Counted from the stretch's first letter, positions 1 through 7,789 are shown. The stretch: 22,415 nt of DNA from RGIG6904 sp024680835 (GCA_024680835.1 JAILBP010000066.1:1-22415); one strand, 5' to 3'. Made by a program: numbers and translations. Notes: generated by a model from the sequence alone, not told the origin.

Positions 1-1
1 T

Positions 2-52
2 CGTATAGCAAAACGAAATGCCCTGCTTGACAGTTCAAAAAAGAAGAAATAA
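2..52 (+). CDS. Possible C-terminal tail of a gene entering from the left (partial)
   Basis: The second plus frame is open from the first complete codon and ends at TAA (50-52), giving the basic tail RIAKRNALLDSSKKKK. The other two plus frames close within about 30 bases. Only 16 codons are visible, so chance is a real possibility. The reason for listing it is context: it stops 7 bp before an 11-bp tandem repeat and about 85 bp from the 3' end of guaA, a known integration hot spot. A tyrosine integrase tail would fit, but no integrase motif can be seen. Confidence 0.2.
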   Translation, partial: RIAKRNALLDSSKKKK

Positions 53-58
53 TAGATT

Positions 59-80
59 TTGTACTCAAATTGTACTCAAA
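59..80. repeat. Perfect 11-bp tandem repeat TTGTACTCAAA x2
   Basis: TTGTACTCAAA occurs at 59-69 and again at 70-80 with no gap. It lies just outside the guaA terminator. Short tandem or direct repeats like this resemble arm-type binding sites of tyrosine integrases at the ends of integrated elements. That reading is inference; the repeat itself is directly visible. Confidence 0.7.
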
Positions 81-84
81 AGGC

Positions 85-133
85 AAAAAAACATCCCGCA
101 AACCCAATATTTTCAAGGCTTGCGGGATGTTTT
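85..133 (-). terminator. Rho-independent terminator of guaA
   Basis: Read on the minus strand, ACATCCCGCAAGCC pairs with GGGTTTGCGGGATGT around an 11-nt A/T-rich loop, and the stem is followed by seven Ts. It begins about 5 bp after the guaA stop codon, which is the expected position. The stem has one G.T pair. Confidence 0.85.
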
Positions 134-137
134 CAAT

Positions 138-1772
138 TTACTCCAGCTCAATCGTCCCCGGTGGCTTGCTGGTAAGATCATAAAATACGCGGTTTACTCC
201 GGGGACCTCGTTTATGATGCGACTCATGGCGGTCTTCAGTACCTCAAAGGGTATCTCCGCAGCCTCAGCTGTCATGAAATCTACAGTGCGGACCGCACGG
301 ACTACCACGGCATAGTCATATGTGCGCTCGTCGCCCATGACGCCGACAGAACGGACATTTGTCAATGCAGCGAAGTACTGGTTGGGAACCCAGGGTGCTT
401 CCACTCCGTGTTTGTGCTTGTAATCGGCGGCTGCCTTATCCACCTCTTCGCGATAGATAAAATCTGCATCCTGCACGATACGAACTTTTTCTTCGGTCAC
501 CTCGCCGATGATGCGGATTCCGAGACCCGGTCCCGGGAACGGCTGTCTGTTCACTATGTAGCCGGGCAGACCAAGCTTTACGCCGGCTTTTCTGACTTCA
601 TCCTTGAACAGATTACGTAAGGGCTCTATTATCTCCTTGAAATCAACATAATCCGGTAAACCACCCACATTGTGATGTGACTTTATGACTGCACTCTCAC
701 CGCCTAAGCCCGATTCCACAACATCCGGATATATGGTACCCTGCGCGAGGAAGTCTACGGTACCGATCTTCTTGGCTTCTTCTTCAAATACTCTGATAAA
801 TTCTTCACCTATGATCTTACGTTTTTTCTCAGGCTCGGTAACTCCGGCAAGTTTCTCATAGTAACGGTCTTTTGCATTTACTCGTATGAAATTGATGTTG
901 AAAGATCCCTCTTTACCAAAGACTCTCTCAACCTCGTCTCCCTCATTTTTACGTAAAAGACCATGATCCACAAAAACACAGGTGAGCTGCGGTCCGATAG
1001 CTTTTGCCAGCAACGCTGCCAAAACCGAGGAATCCACTCCTCCTGAAAGCGCCAACAGGACTTTTCCGTCTCCCACCTTTGCTCTCACAGACTCGATAGC
1101 ATCCTCTACAAAAGAATCCATTCTCCAGGTGCCATGGCAGCTGCAGATCCTGCGAACAAAGTTATAGATCATCTTACTGCCTTCTACCGTATGCAGCACT
1201 TCCGGATGGAACTGTATCGCGTATAGTTTGTTTCGCACATCCTCACAGGCAGCTACGGGACAATCAGCGGTATGTGCTACCACGGAAAAACCCGGAGCCA
1301 TATCGGAAATGTAATCATTGTGGCTCATCCAGCATGTCGTGCTGTGAACATCAAATTCCTGATCCTCAAATCTGATCTTGGGGTATGAAATCTCTGTCTT
1401 ATCTTCACCCACTCCGGCAAAAAGATCTGATGTCGGATTTACAAAAACTGTGACCCTGCCGTATTCACGCACCGGTGCCTTTTCTACCCTGCCGCCCAAT
1501 ATCAGCTGCATAAGCTGTGCTCCGTAACAAAGTCCCAATACAGGTATTCCCAGTTTAAACAATTCCTCGCTGTAGCTTGGCGCACCCTTCTCATAACAAC
1601 TGTTCGGTCCTCCGGTCAATATAATACCTTTGGGATTCATAGCTTTTATTTCGTCTATGGGTGTCTTATAAGAGTAGATCTCGCAGTAAACGTGACACTC
1701 TCTTACACGCCTTGCAACCAGCTGATTGTACTGGCCGCCGAAATCGATCACAATGACCTTTTCCTGTTCCAT
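138..1772 (-). CDS. guaA: GMP synthase (glutamine-hydrolysing)
   Basis: Makes GMP from XMP, ATP and glutamine in the cytoplasm, the last step of de novo guanine nucleotide synthesis. The N-terminal class I glutamine amidotransferase domain shows the nucleophile Cys82 in LGLCYGAQ and the His189/Glu191 pair in FHPE. The ATP-pyrophosphatase domain has the PP-loop SGGVDSS at 243-249, and the C-terminal dimerisation part ends in KPPGTIELE. At 544 residues it is some 20-30 longer than most bacterial GuaA. The extra residues lie around 121-146, before CWMSHNDY in the amidotransferase domain. The ATG at 1772 is supported by AAGGAGG six bases upstream. It is transcribed alone: a terminator lies downstream and two TATAAT boxes lie in the 282-bp upstream gap. 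Confidence 0.97.
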   Translation of the reverse strand: MEQEKVIVIDFGGQYNQLVARRVRECHVYCEIYSYKTPIDEIKAMNPKGIILTGGPNSCYEKGAPSYSEELFKLGIPVLGLCYGAQLMQLILGGRVEKAPVREYGRVTVFVNPTSDLFAGVGEDKTEISYPKIRFEDQEFDVHSTTCWMSHNDYISDMAPGFSVVAHTADCPVAACEDVRNKLYAIQFHPEVLHTVEGSKMIYNFVRRICSCHGTWRMDSFVEDAIESVRAKVGDGKVLLALSGGVDSSVLAALLAKAIGPQLTCVFVDHGLLRKNEGDEVERVFGKEGSFNINFIRVNAKDRYYEKLAGVTEPEKKRKIIGEEFIRVFEEEAKKIGTVDFLAQGTIYPDVVESGLGGESAVIKSHHNVGGLPDYVDFKEIIEPLRNLFKDEVRKAGVKLGLPGYIVNRQPFPGPGLGIRIIGEVTEEKVRIVQDADFIYREEVDKAAADYKHKHGVEAPWVPNQYFAALTNVRSVGVMGDERTYDYAVVVRAVRTVDFMTAEAAEIPFEVLKTAMSRIINEVPGVNRVFYDLTSKPPGTIELE

Positions 1773-1802
1773 TGAAAACCTCCTTGCGCTGTCTGTATAT
1801 GA

Positions 1803-1823
1803 ACATTAGACTAAAGCTAATGT
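1803..1823 (-). other. Small hairpin in the guaA leader
   Basis: ACATTAG (1803-1809) and CTAATGT (1817-1823) form a perfect 7-bp inverted repeat with a 7-nt loop, 31-51 bp upstream of the guaA start. It would be present in the guaA mRNA leader. No T-run follows, so it is not a simple terminator. The conserved core of a purine riboswitch is not recognisable here. Confidence 0.4.
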
Positions 1824-1841
1824 GTAATCCAATATACCCCT

Positions 1842-1882
1842 CAGTCAGCCTTCGGCTGACAGCTCCCCTGCAAGGGGAGCCT
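1842..1882. repeat. Double-hairpin intergenic repeat
   Basis: Two perfect hairpins stand side by side: GTCAGCC-TTC-GGCTGAC (1844-1860) and GCTCCCC-tgcaa-GGGGAGC (1862-1880). The layout, a CAGTC..GACAG hairpin followed by GCTCCCC..GGGGAGC, is one I recall as widely dispersed in Clostridia genomes, where it behaves as a REP-like intergenic repeat. Its copy number here cannot be tested. It sits in the transcribed leader of guaA if either upstream promoter is used. Confidence 0.6.
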
Positions 1883-1901
1883 TACTCGCTAAGCGGAAAC
1901 T

Positions 1902-1907
1902 ATTATA
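1902..1907 (-). promoter_or_regulatory. Candidate -10 box of guaA (proximal)
   Basis: On the minus strand the sequence reads TGTGGTATAAT, a perfect TATAAT with an upstream TG, about 130 bp before the guaA start. The -35 region is weak. An identical TGTGGTATAAT lies further upstream at 2016-2026. Confidence 0.45.
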
Positions 1908-1919
1908 CCACATCCGATG

Positions 1920-1961
1920 TCACTAAATTCAGCCTTCACTTCGTTCGGCTTCATTAAGTGA
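1920..1961. repeat. Imperfect inverted repeat upstream of guaA
   Basis: TCACTAAATTCAGCC (1920-1934) pairs with GGCTTCATTAAGTGA (1947-1961) at 12 of 15 positions around a 12-nt loop. It lies between the two candidate guaA -10 boxes. Function unknown; it may be part of the same repeat cluster as 1842-1882. Confidence 0.45.
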
Positions 1962-2015
1962 TCCTGTATGGGTAAATCTAAACTCAAACTTCGCCGTTGG
2001 CTCGTTTTCGTTAAG

Positions 2016-2021
2016 ATTATA
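2016..2021 (-). promoter_or_regulatory. Candidate -10 box of guaA (distal)
   Basis: TGTGGTATAAT again on the minus strand, shortly after the methyltransferase gene ends. With the proximal copy it would give guaA two promoters, or the region may have been duplicated. No convincing -35 is seen. Confidence 0.4.
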
Positions 2022-2054
2022 CCACACTTCCCTTAAAAATCCACATCAATATCC

Positions 2055-2831
2055 TCAATGTTTCCTCAAAATATCAACCAGATGGGCCGATGCTCCCAGC
2101 ATATCAGCTCTTTCACATATTGAAAGGTGATATCTTACAAACTCCTCAAACCCTCTCTCGTCCAGGGCATTCACAGCTTTCCTGATATAATTGGCTGCTC
2201 CGTCTGCTGCGATGATCTTTTCCCGCTTCAGGCATTTCACCTCGCTGTTGATGGATTCTATATCCTCAGTCCTGACCTGGGAATACAGTGGATTGGCTCC
2301 CTTTTTTATATGATAGTCGTCCTCAAAGCCGCCTTCTTCCAATATCTCTCCTATATGTCCTTCCATGAAAGCATACCTTATCACGCAGTAATCATTCATA
2401 AAGTAAGCCACCAGAACATGACCGCCCTTTTTGCAGACACGGGCTGCCTCGGAAAGAGCTTTTACTTTGTCTTCCCTGTCGCTCAGATGATACATAGGTC
2501 CGAACAACAGCACTACATCGAAACTCTCATCCGCAAACTTTTTCAGCCTGAGGGCGTTTCCCTGATATGCCCTGACTTTGTCGGACTTTTGCTTCAAAAT
2601 TCCCAAGTTATGTTTTACAAGCTCCACCGCAGTCACATCATAGCCTTCCTCGGCCAGAGGAATACTGTATGCTCCCGTACCTGCCCCTATATCCAGCACA
2701 GAGGCCCTTTCATGCTGTTCCAGGCACTCATGCACATATTTCATAGTGGTGACAAATTCAACCTGTCCATGGCGCGTTTTGAGCCTCTTATCTTCATTGA
2801 ATTTATTATAGTACTCCTCAAGTTCAGTCAT
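2055..2831 (-). CDS. Class I SAM-dependent methyltransferase, substrate unknown
   Basis: A 258-residue Rossmann-fold methyltransferase. Motif I VLDIGAGTG is at 45-53, the acidic ribose-binding residue is Glu70 in VTAVE, and the motif IV region FDVVLLFGPMYHL is near 104-116, as in UbiE/Methyltransf_11 proteins. About 100 C-terminal residues with no family mark that I recognise follow the core and probably set substrate choice. The ATG at 2831 has GGGAGA four bases upstream. It appears monocistronic, bounded by the rsgI terminator upstream and the guaA promoter region downstream. Proteins of this type are often annotated as small-molecule methyltransferases; nothing in the context assigns a substrate. 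Confidence 0.85.
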   Translation of the reverse strand: MTELEEYYNKFNEDKRLKTRHGQVEFVTTMKYVHECLEQHERASVLDIGAGTGAYSIPLAEEGYDVTAVELVKHNLGILKQKSDKVRAYQGNALRLKKFADESFDVVLLFGPMYHLSDREDKVKALSEAARVCKKGGHVLVAYFMNDYCVIRYAFMEGHIGEILEEGGFEDDYHIKKGANPLYSQVRTEDIESINSEVKCLKREKIIAADGAANYIRKAVNALDERGFEEFVRYHLSICERADMLGASAHLVDILRKH

Positions 2832-2929
2832 TTTCTCTCCCTGAAAAACTGTATCAAATGATTAACACAACTGTTCAACCGGTATGTCGTAATAATACAA
2901 CACCAATAACCCAAAACCTTATACACCAC

Positions 2930-2956
2930 AAAAGGTCATGCCATGCATGACCTTTT
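2930..2956. terminator. Terminator hairpin between rsgI and the methyltransferase gene
   Basis: AAAAGGTCATG (2930-2940) and CATGACCTTTT (2946-2956) are perfect 11-bp inverted arms around a 5-nt loop, 27 bp past the rsgI stop. The arms end in A4/T4, so it can work as a terminator for rsgI on the minus strand. Confidence 0.7.
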
Positions 2957-2982
2957 GAATTCATCACTTTATTGTATTCCAC

Positions 2983-4356
2983 TCAGATCTTGGGATCCTC
3001 CACCAATACCTTCTCGGTATCACTGATGTTGATGTTATTACCGCTCTCAAATCCCGCACCGAACTGCGAGCTCTTCGGCTTGCTGACCGAAACGCCCTCT
3101 TCATGAGATTTCTCAGAATCTGCCTCACCTTCGGTGCCTGAATCACCATCCTCAGAACCTGCAGAAGAATCACCCTTCTTGCTGCCCGAAACCGCATCCG
3201 CTTCGGTATCGTCAAAACCGTCTGTATCATCGCCCGTATCATCCGCATTCTCTGTTTTATCAGAGCTATCGGAACTATCAGTGCTATCAAGTATCGCATT
3301 ATCGGATACTACCGGCTCATCATCCTTCTTTGATGAAGACTGATCCGAATCGTTCTTAGCCGTATCACCTGAAACGATCTGTTCATTGGTCTTATCCTTA
3401 GAGACAACAGCCGTCGAATCGCTGCCCTTATCATCTGACACATCCATGTCTGAAGACTTATCGGAAGAAGACGCTATCTCAACATCATTTCCTGACACAA
3501 CCTCCGGTATCTCATCGCCTGACACAGTCTCAACAACCGTATCAGAAGAAACAGCCTGACTTACCTTCGGTTCCTCTTCATCTTCCACCGGTTCGGTGAT
3601 ATTCTCTGCCTGTTCAGGCTCATCAACCGGATTTTCGGAACCTGATACTATGTTGGTAAGCTCTTCCACTGTGAGGGAAGCCAGCTCTGAAATATCGACA
3701 TCCGTTGTATCCGTTCCCATGGCTGCCGCAGCATCCGTAGCCAGTATCATCTTGCCCGGCGTAATACCAAGGCTGTCGGCAACTTCTTTTTCTTCTTTGG
3801 AAACATTAACAGTGGTAACTGTGCATAGCTTCGTCTCTTCATCGGAGAACTCTGCTACAGCTACACCTATTGACTCCTGTTTTTTAGCGCTCTTACTGTA
3901 TACGCTGATGACCATGTAATTGGCTTCATCCTCAGTGATGTAGGACTTCTCGCACAAACAATCCATGGTGGCATGAAGTGCATTTGAAAGATCACCCTGT
4001 ATAACCGACTTTGATATCTCACCGGCTATCTGCTCTCCCTCGCTGTTCACGCCCCTTACAGCTATAACTTTATCAAAACGGTTGAGAGAATACTCGATGG
4101 AGGGATTGATATCCACGCTGACTACCGAGTATGTCTCCTTTGCAAAATACACACCCGTACCGACTCCGCCTGCAGTAACCAGCACTGCGAAAGCAGCAGC
4201 AGCGGCAACAACCTTGCGAAGCATTCCGTTACGGCTCGATCTCAATGTTATCTTATCACCGATCTCATAAGTCGTGCCCTTAACACGGACGAAACAACCA
4301 TCGTCACGAAGCGCCACAGCAAAACCGTCATGTTTTTCAACAACAACCGCCTTCAT
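2983..4356 (-). CDS. rsgI: RsgI-type transmembrane anti-sigma factor
   Basis: Partner and inhibitor of SigI. The N-terminal cytoplasmic RsgI_N domain covers about residues 1-45 (MKAVVVEKHDGFAVAL.., YEIGDKITL). One membrane helix follows (about 49-71), then an outer domain beginning VDINPSIEYSLNRFD. The Asn84-Pro85 bond is at the place where RsgI proteins are known to self-cleave during signalling. From about residue 210 the chain is low-complexity Ser/Asp/Glu-rich with several VSGD, VSGN and VSGS units. I see no carbohydrate-binding or glycosidase module, unlike clostridial cellulosomal RsgI. The ATG at 4356 has GGAAGGAGG six bases upstream and is preferred over an in-frame GTG at 4407. It lies 57 bp behind sigI, and a terminator follows. 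Confidence 0.9.
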   Translation of the reverse strand: MKAVVVEKHDGFAVALRDDGCFVRVKGTTYEIGDKITLRSSRNGMLRKVVAAAAAFAVLVTAGGVGTGVYFAKETYSVVSVDINPSIEYSLNRFDKVIAVRGVNSEGEQIAGEISKSVIQGDLSNALHATMDCLCEKSYITEDEANYMVISVYSKSAKKQESIGVAVAEFSDEETKLCTVTTVNVSKEEKEVADSLGITPGKMILATDAAAAMGTDTTDVDISELASLTVEELTNIVSGSENPVDEPEQAENITEPVEDEEEPKVSQAVSSDTVVETVSGDEIPEVVSGNDVEIASSSDKSSDMDVSDDKGSDSTAVVSKDKTNEQIVSGDTAKNDSDQSSSKKDDEPVVSDNAILDSTDSSDSSDKTENADDTGDDTDGFDDTEADAVSGSKKGDSSAGSEDGDSGTEGEADSEKSHEEGVSVSKPKSSQFGAGFESGNNINISDTEKVLVEDPKI

Positions 4357-4413
4357 CGCTATCCTCCTTCCCTCAATATTCTGAATAAATCTCCGGCATA
4401 TCTGCACGAATCA

Positions 4414-5121
4414 TCATTTAAGATTAAGATATTCGTACATTCCCGGATAATCTCCCTTTGCTATCAATATCGCTGTTATTATGTATTTACGATAACGCTC
4501 GAGAATTTTTTGGGGTGTTTTTAAAAAATCTTTGATTTTTTTGAGCGGGAGTCTTCCTGTCCGCATCAGATAATCAATATTCTCGCTGTCTTCCACCACA
4601 AAACTCACCACTTCCCTGCAGGCTCTGCGGGTTTTCTCCGCCTTCGGCGAGCAGGACACCAGATCCAAAAACTGTATGTCAAAAGCAGCCAGTTCCTCCG
4701 TAAGGACCATTATCTCGTCCCTTATAGGATTTTCATCACTGACTGAAGCTTTCTTGGCTATCTCATTCTGTAAAGCCGCCTTGCTGTCATCCTCATCATC
4801 AAAAGTACCCGAAAAGACCTCAGGTTCCGTACTCATCTCACCCAGATACTTGGACTGCACCCTAAAGTAGTCTGTAAGCCTGTGCTCCATCACCACCTTG
4901 GCGTACCCCATAAAGTTACCCTTGGTCACATCGAAAGCGTCTATAGCCCCGTTGTATGCTATCAGCGCCTCCATCCACTCATCGTCACTCTTGGTGATGT
5001 ATCTTTTACAATGACGACTGGCAGTTGTCAATATGAAGTTTTCGCTCTCCTTTAAGAAAGCCTCACGCCCGGCCTCAGACTGTCTTGCGGCCAGAACGTC
5101 ATCTGCGGTAAACTGAACCAT
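4414..5121 (-). CDS. sigI: RNA polymerase sigma factor SigI
   Basis: An alternative sigma-70 family factor of the SigI group. About residues 25-95 match the region 2 fold (EWMEALIAYNGAIDAFD, then FMGYAKVVMEHRLTDYFR). The C-terminal domain carries LPLKKIKDFLKTPQKILER and the RYRKYIITAILIAKGDYP end that is typical of SigI. At 235 residues it has the usual length. The ATG at 5121 is preceded by GGGGGA; an in-frame TTG at 5133 is possible but less likely. The gene starts 23 bp after the but stop codon with no terminator between, and rsgI follows, so the three could share a transcript. In other Firmicutes SigI answers heat, envelope or polysaccharide signals relayed by RsgI; the signal here is unknown. 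Confidence 0.92.
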   Translation of the reverse strand: MVQFTADDVLAARQSEAGREAFLKESENFILTTASRHCKRYITKSDDEWMEALIAYNGAIDAFDVTKGNFMGYAKVVMEHRLTDYFRVQSKYLGEMSTEPEVFSGTFDDEDDSKAALQNEIAKKASVSDENPIRDEIMVLTEELAAFDIQFLDLVSCSPKAEKTRRACREVVSFVVEDSENIDYLMRTGRLPLKKIKDFLKTPQKILERYRKYIITAILIAKGDYPGMYEYLNLK

Positions 5122-5144
5122 CAGATCCCCCAAATATATCCAAG

Positions 5145-6485
5145 CTACCTGTTACTTCTTCTCCAGATCTTCATGCTCTCAGCTGCAGCAATAAGCTCAT
5201 CCCTGAAATCCGGATGTGCTATGGAAATGATCGCCTCCGCTCTCTGCCATGTGCTGAGACCCTTTACATTCACGCAACCATACTCTGTCACCAGATACTG
5301 AACATTCGCCCTGGTATCGGTCACTATAGAGCCCTGATCAAGCGTAGGACGAATCCTCGACTTAACCGTGCCGTCCTTTGCCTTGTAAGTAGATGAACAG
5401 CATATAAAGCTTTTTCCGCCCTTTGAAAGATAGGCTCCCAAAACAAAATCAAGCTGACCACCTGCTCCCGAAATATGTTTCACACCTGCGCTCTCCGCAT
5501 TAACCTGAGCGAAAAGATCAAGATCCACCGCATTATTGATGGAAATAAAATCATCTATAGCGGCTATTGTACGAACATCATTTGTATAGTCGATAGGTGC
5601 GCTCATAAGCTCGGGATTCTCGTTGATATAATCATACATCTTCTTTGTGCCACAGCCGAATCCATAAACCTGAAGACCTTTGTCTATGCTCTTCTTTGAG
5701 CCGTTGATCTTACCCGCCTTTGCGATATCCACAAAAGCATCTACATACATTTCGGTATGCACACCCAGATCCTTTAGATCGGAATCCGCAATAAATGCTC
5801 CCACCGTGTTCGGCATACTGCCTATGCCCAGCTGAAGACATGCTCCGTCATGAATATGATCCAGAATAAGTGCTGCTACAGCCTTGTCAACCTCTGTCGG
5901 CTCTCCGCCTCCACCCATCTCACCGATTGGAGGGTTATCTCCCTCGACTATCATGTCCACATTACTGATATGAACACCGTTATGATCCGGTCCAAAACAT
6001 ACAGGCATATTCGCATTGACCTCTACTATAACCTTGTCTGCCGTCTCACACAAGGCAGCAAGATGTGAAGCATTCGGTCCGAAATTAAAATATCCCTGCT
6101 CATCCATAGGAGCGCACACTATCATGGCAACATTCGGCTTATTGTCAAACTCCCTGTAATATCTCGGAAGCTCGGAATAACGTATGGGGCTGTAAAAAGC
6201 ACAGCCTTCGGAGGCAAGCTTTCTCTCTATCCCGGTCATATGCCATGAATTCCATGTGAAATGATCGCCGGCATCTGCTCTTTCGAATATAGCCGGACGT
6301 TTCAATAAGATTCCACCCCTGATATTGATATCAAAAAGTTCATCAGTACGTTTTGCAAGAGCTCTGTCGAGTGCATCCACCGTACCGTTACACCATCCGT
6401 AATCAAGCCAGTCGCCGCTCTTCACAACCTTTACCGCCTCATCTGCAGTGACAAGCTTTTGATCATATTCCTGTGCGAAACTCAT
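5145..6485 (-). CDS. but: Butyryl-CoA:acetate CoA-transferase
   Basis: Transfers CoA from butyryl-CoA to acetate, releasing butyrate and acetyl-CoA, the final step of butyrate formation in many gut Lachnospiraceae. The 446-residue chain spans both acetyl-CoA hydrolase/transferase halves. It resembles Roseburia But in blocks such as GDHFTWNSWHM, SPIRYSELPRYYRE, ISGAGGQLDFVLGAYLSKGG and the end IWRRSNR. The presumed catalytic glutamate, which forms the CoA thioester in this family, is Glu245 in GVHTEMYVDAF. A 4-hydroxybutyrate CoA-transferase is the main alternative, but the overall similarity favours But. The ATG at 6485 has GGAGGTGC upstream. A TTGCAT/TATCAT promoter lies just ahead; sigI follows 23 bp behind. 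Confidence 0.92.
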   Translation of the reverse strand: MSFAQEYDQKLVTADEAVKVVKSGDWLDYGWCNGTVDALDRALAKRTDELFDINIRGGILLKRPAIFERADAGDHFTWNSWHMTGIERKLASEGCAFYSPIRYSELPRYYREFDNKPNVAMIVCAPMDEQGYFNFGPNASHLAALCETADKVIVEVNANMPVCFGPDHNGVHISNVDMIVEGDNPPIGEMGGGGEPTEVDKAVAALILDHIHDGACLQLGIGSMPNTVGAFIADSDLKDLGVHTEMYVDAFVDIAKAGKINGSKKSIDKGLQVYGFGCGTKKMYDYINENPELMSAPIDYTNDVRTIAAIDDFISINNAVDLDLFAQVNAESAGVKHISGAGGQLDFVLGAYLSKGGKSFICCSSTYKAKDGTVKSRIRPTLDQGSIVTDTRANVQYLVTEYGCVNVKGLSTWQRAEAIISIAHPDFRDELIAAAESMKIWRRSNR

Positions 6486-6541
6486 ATCGCACCTCCATGA
6501 AAATATTTGCGGAACCCCCGTTCCGTCGCAAAACTCCTACT

Positions 6542-6570
6542 ATGATAACACTACACAGACTTTTATGCAA
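6542..6570 (-). promoter_or_regulatory. Promoter of but(-sigI-rsgI)
   Basis: On the minus strand, TTGCAT (6565-6570) and TATCAT (6542-6547) are separated by 17 bp. It lies between the terminator of the ABC ATPase gene and but, leaving a leader of about 50 nt. Confidence 0.6.
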
Positions 6571-6572
6571 GC

Positions 6573-6603
6573 ATAAAGAAAACCGCTCCTCAAAGAGGAG
6601 CGG
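6573..6603 (-). terminator. Terminator of the sugar-ABC ATPase gene
   Basis: CCGCTCCTC and GAGGAGCGG form a perfect 9-bp stem with a 3-nt loop, followed on the minus strand by TTTTCTTTATG. It is 17 bp after the stop codon of the ATPase gene and separates it from but. Confidence 0.92.
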
Positions 6604-6619
6604 TCGTAAAGGTCTTGGA

Positions 6620-7729
6620 CTAGTTGGTGATTGTAAGCTCTGAATCCTTGTCAAATACATGGATTGCATTTACATCAAGGGCAAGCTCGATTCTGTCACC
6701 GTATCTTGCTGTAGTGTTAGCGCCAACCTTTGCAGACATATCAGCCTCAGCATATGTGAAGTAAAGCATTGAGTCTGCACCAAGAAGCTCGTAACCTGCT
6801 ACATCGATAGTGATAACTGCCTGTGAAGCAGCGATATCAGCCGGCTCATCACTCATGTTCTCAGGTCTGATACCCATAACAACGGTCTTTCCGTCGTATC
6901 CGCCATCGATAAGCTTCTTTGCCTTTGCTTCCGGAAGTGTCAATGTAACATCACCGAATGAAAGTGTAGCAGAGTTTCCTGATACACGGCAAACAGCATC
7001 AATAAAGTTCATCTGCGGAGATCCGATGAAACCTGCAACGAAGAGGTTACCCGGCTCCTGATAAAGTTTCTTCGGTGAATCAACCTGCTGGATGATACCG
7101 TCCTTGAGAACTACGATCCTGGTACCAAGAGTCATAGCCTCTGTCTGATCATGTGTAACGTAGATGATGGTAGCACCGAGTTTCTGATGAAGAGCTGCGA
7201 TCTCGGCACGCATCTGTACACGGAGTTTTGCATCAAGGTTTGATAAAGGCTCGTCCATAAGGAATACCTTAGGATTACGAACGATTGCACGACCCATGGC
7301 AACACGCTGTCTCTGACCACCGGAAAGAGCCTTCGGCTTTCTGTCGAGCAGCTTCTCAAGGTCGAGGATACGAGCAGCCTCATGAACCTTCTGATCGATA
7401 ACGTCCTTCGGTACCTTACGCATCTTAAGACCGAATGCCATGTTCTGATATACAGTCATATGCGGATACAGAGCGTAGTTCTGGAATACCATGGCGATAT
7501 CACGATCCTTAGGCTCTACGTCATTCTCAAGCTTTCCGTCAATGTAAAGCTCACCTTTTGAGATCTCCTCAAGTCCGGCGATCATACGAAGTGTTGTAGA
7601 CTTACCGCAACCAGAAGGTCCAACGAAGATGATGAACTCTTTGTCTTCAACCTCAAGGTTGAAATCCTTAACTGCTTCGAAGCCGTTCGGATAGATCTTG
7701 TAAATGTTCTTTAATGATAAACTTGACAT
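6620..7729 (-). CDS. MsmK/UgpC-type sugar ABC transporter ATPase
   Basis: ATP-hydrolysing subunit of CUT1-class carbohydrate importers (MalK/MsmX/UgpC group), acting at the inner face of the membrane. In the 369-residue chain, Walker A GPSGCGKST is at 37-45, the Q-loop at Gln83, the signature LSGGQRQR starts at 135, Walker B FLMDEP has Asp159-Glu160, and a switch His is in VTHDQTEAMTLG. A C-terminal TOBE/MalK-type regulatory domain (MGIRPENM) is present. The ATG at 7729 has AGGGAGG upstream; the longer reading frame to 7780 lacks one. No permease or binding protein gene lies near, which fits the known sharing of one such ATPase by several sugar transporters. It has its own promoter and terminator. 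Confidence 0.93.
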   Translation of the reverse strand: MSSLSLKNIYKIYPNGFEAVKDFNLEVEDKEFIIFVGPSGCGKSTTLRMIAGLEEISKGELYIDGKLENDVEPKDRDIAMVFQNYALYPHMTVYQNMAFGLKMRKVPKDVIDQKVHEAARILDLEKLLDRKPKALSGGQRQRVAMGRAIVRNPKVFLMDEPLSNLDAKLRVQMRAEIAALHQKLGATIIYVTHDQTEAMTLGTRIVVLKDGIIQQVDSPKKLYQEPGNLFVAGFIGSPQMNFIDAVCRVSGNSATLSFGDVTLTLPEAKAKKLIDGGYDGKTVVMGIRPENMSDEPADIAASQAVITIDVAGYELLGADSMLYFTYAEADMSAKVGANTTARYGDRIELALDVNAIHVFDKDSELTITN

Positions 7730-7789
7730 TTCTAAAAAACCTCCCTTTTCTGTCTGAAATAATACGCGGATAACCCGCAACCATGAATA

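Noticed and set aside
18..620. 200-codon open frame on the plus strand at the left edge
   Set aside because: It lies mostly antisense to guaA, runs through the guaA terminator, and has no recognisable domain or ribosome binding site.
1773..2054. Purine riboswitch ahead of guaA
   Set aside because: Hairpins are present, but the conserved core of the purine aptamer with its two interacting loops could not be found on the minus strand.
3134..3343. Serine-rich plus-strand frame opposite rsgI
   Set aside because: It is the complement of the low-complexity acidic tail of rsgI, where biased codons keep the other strand open.
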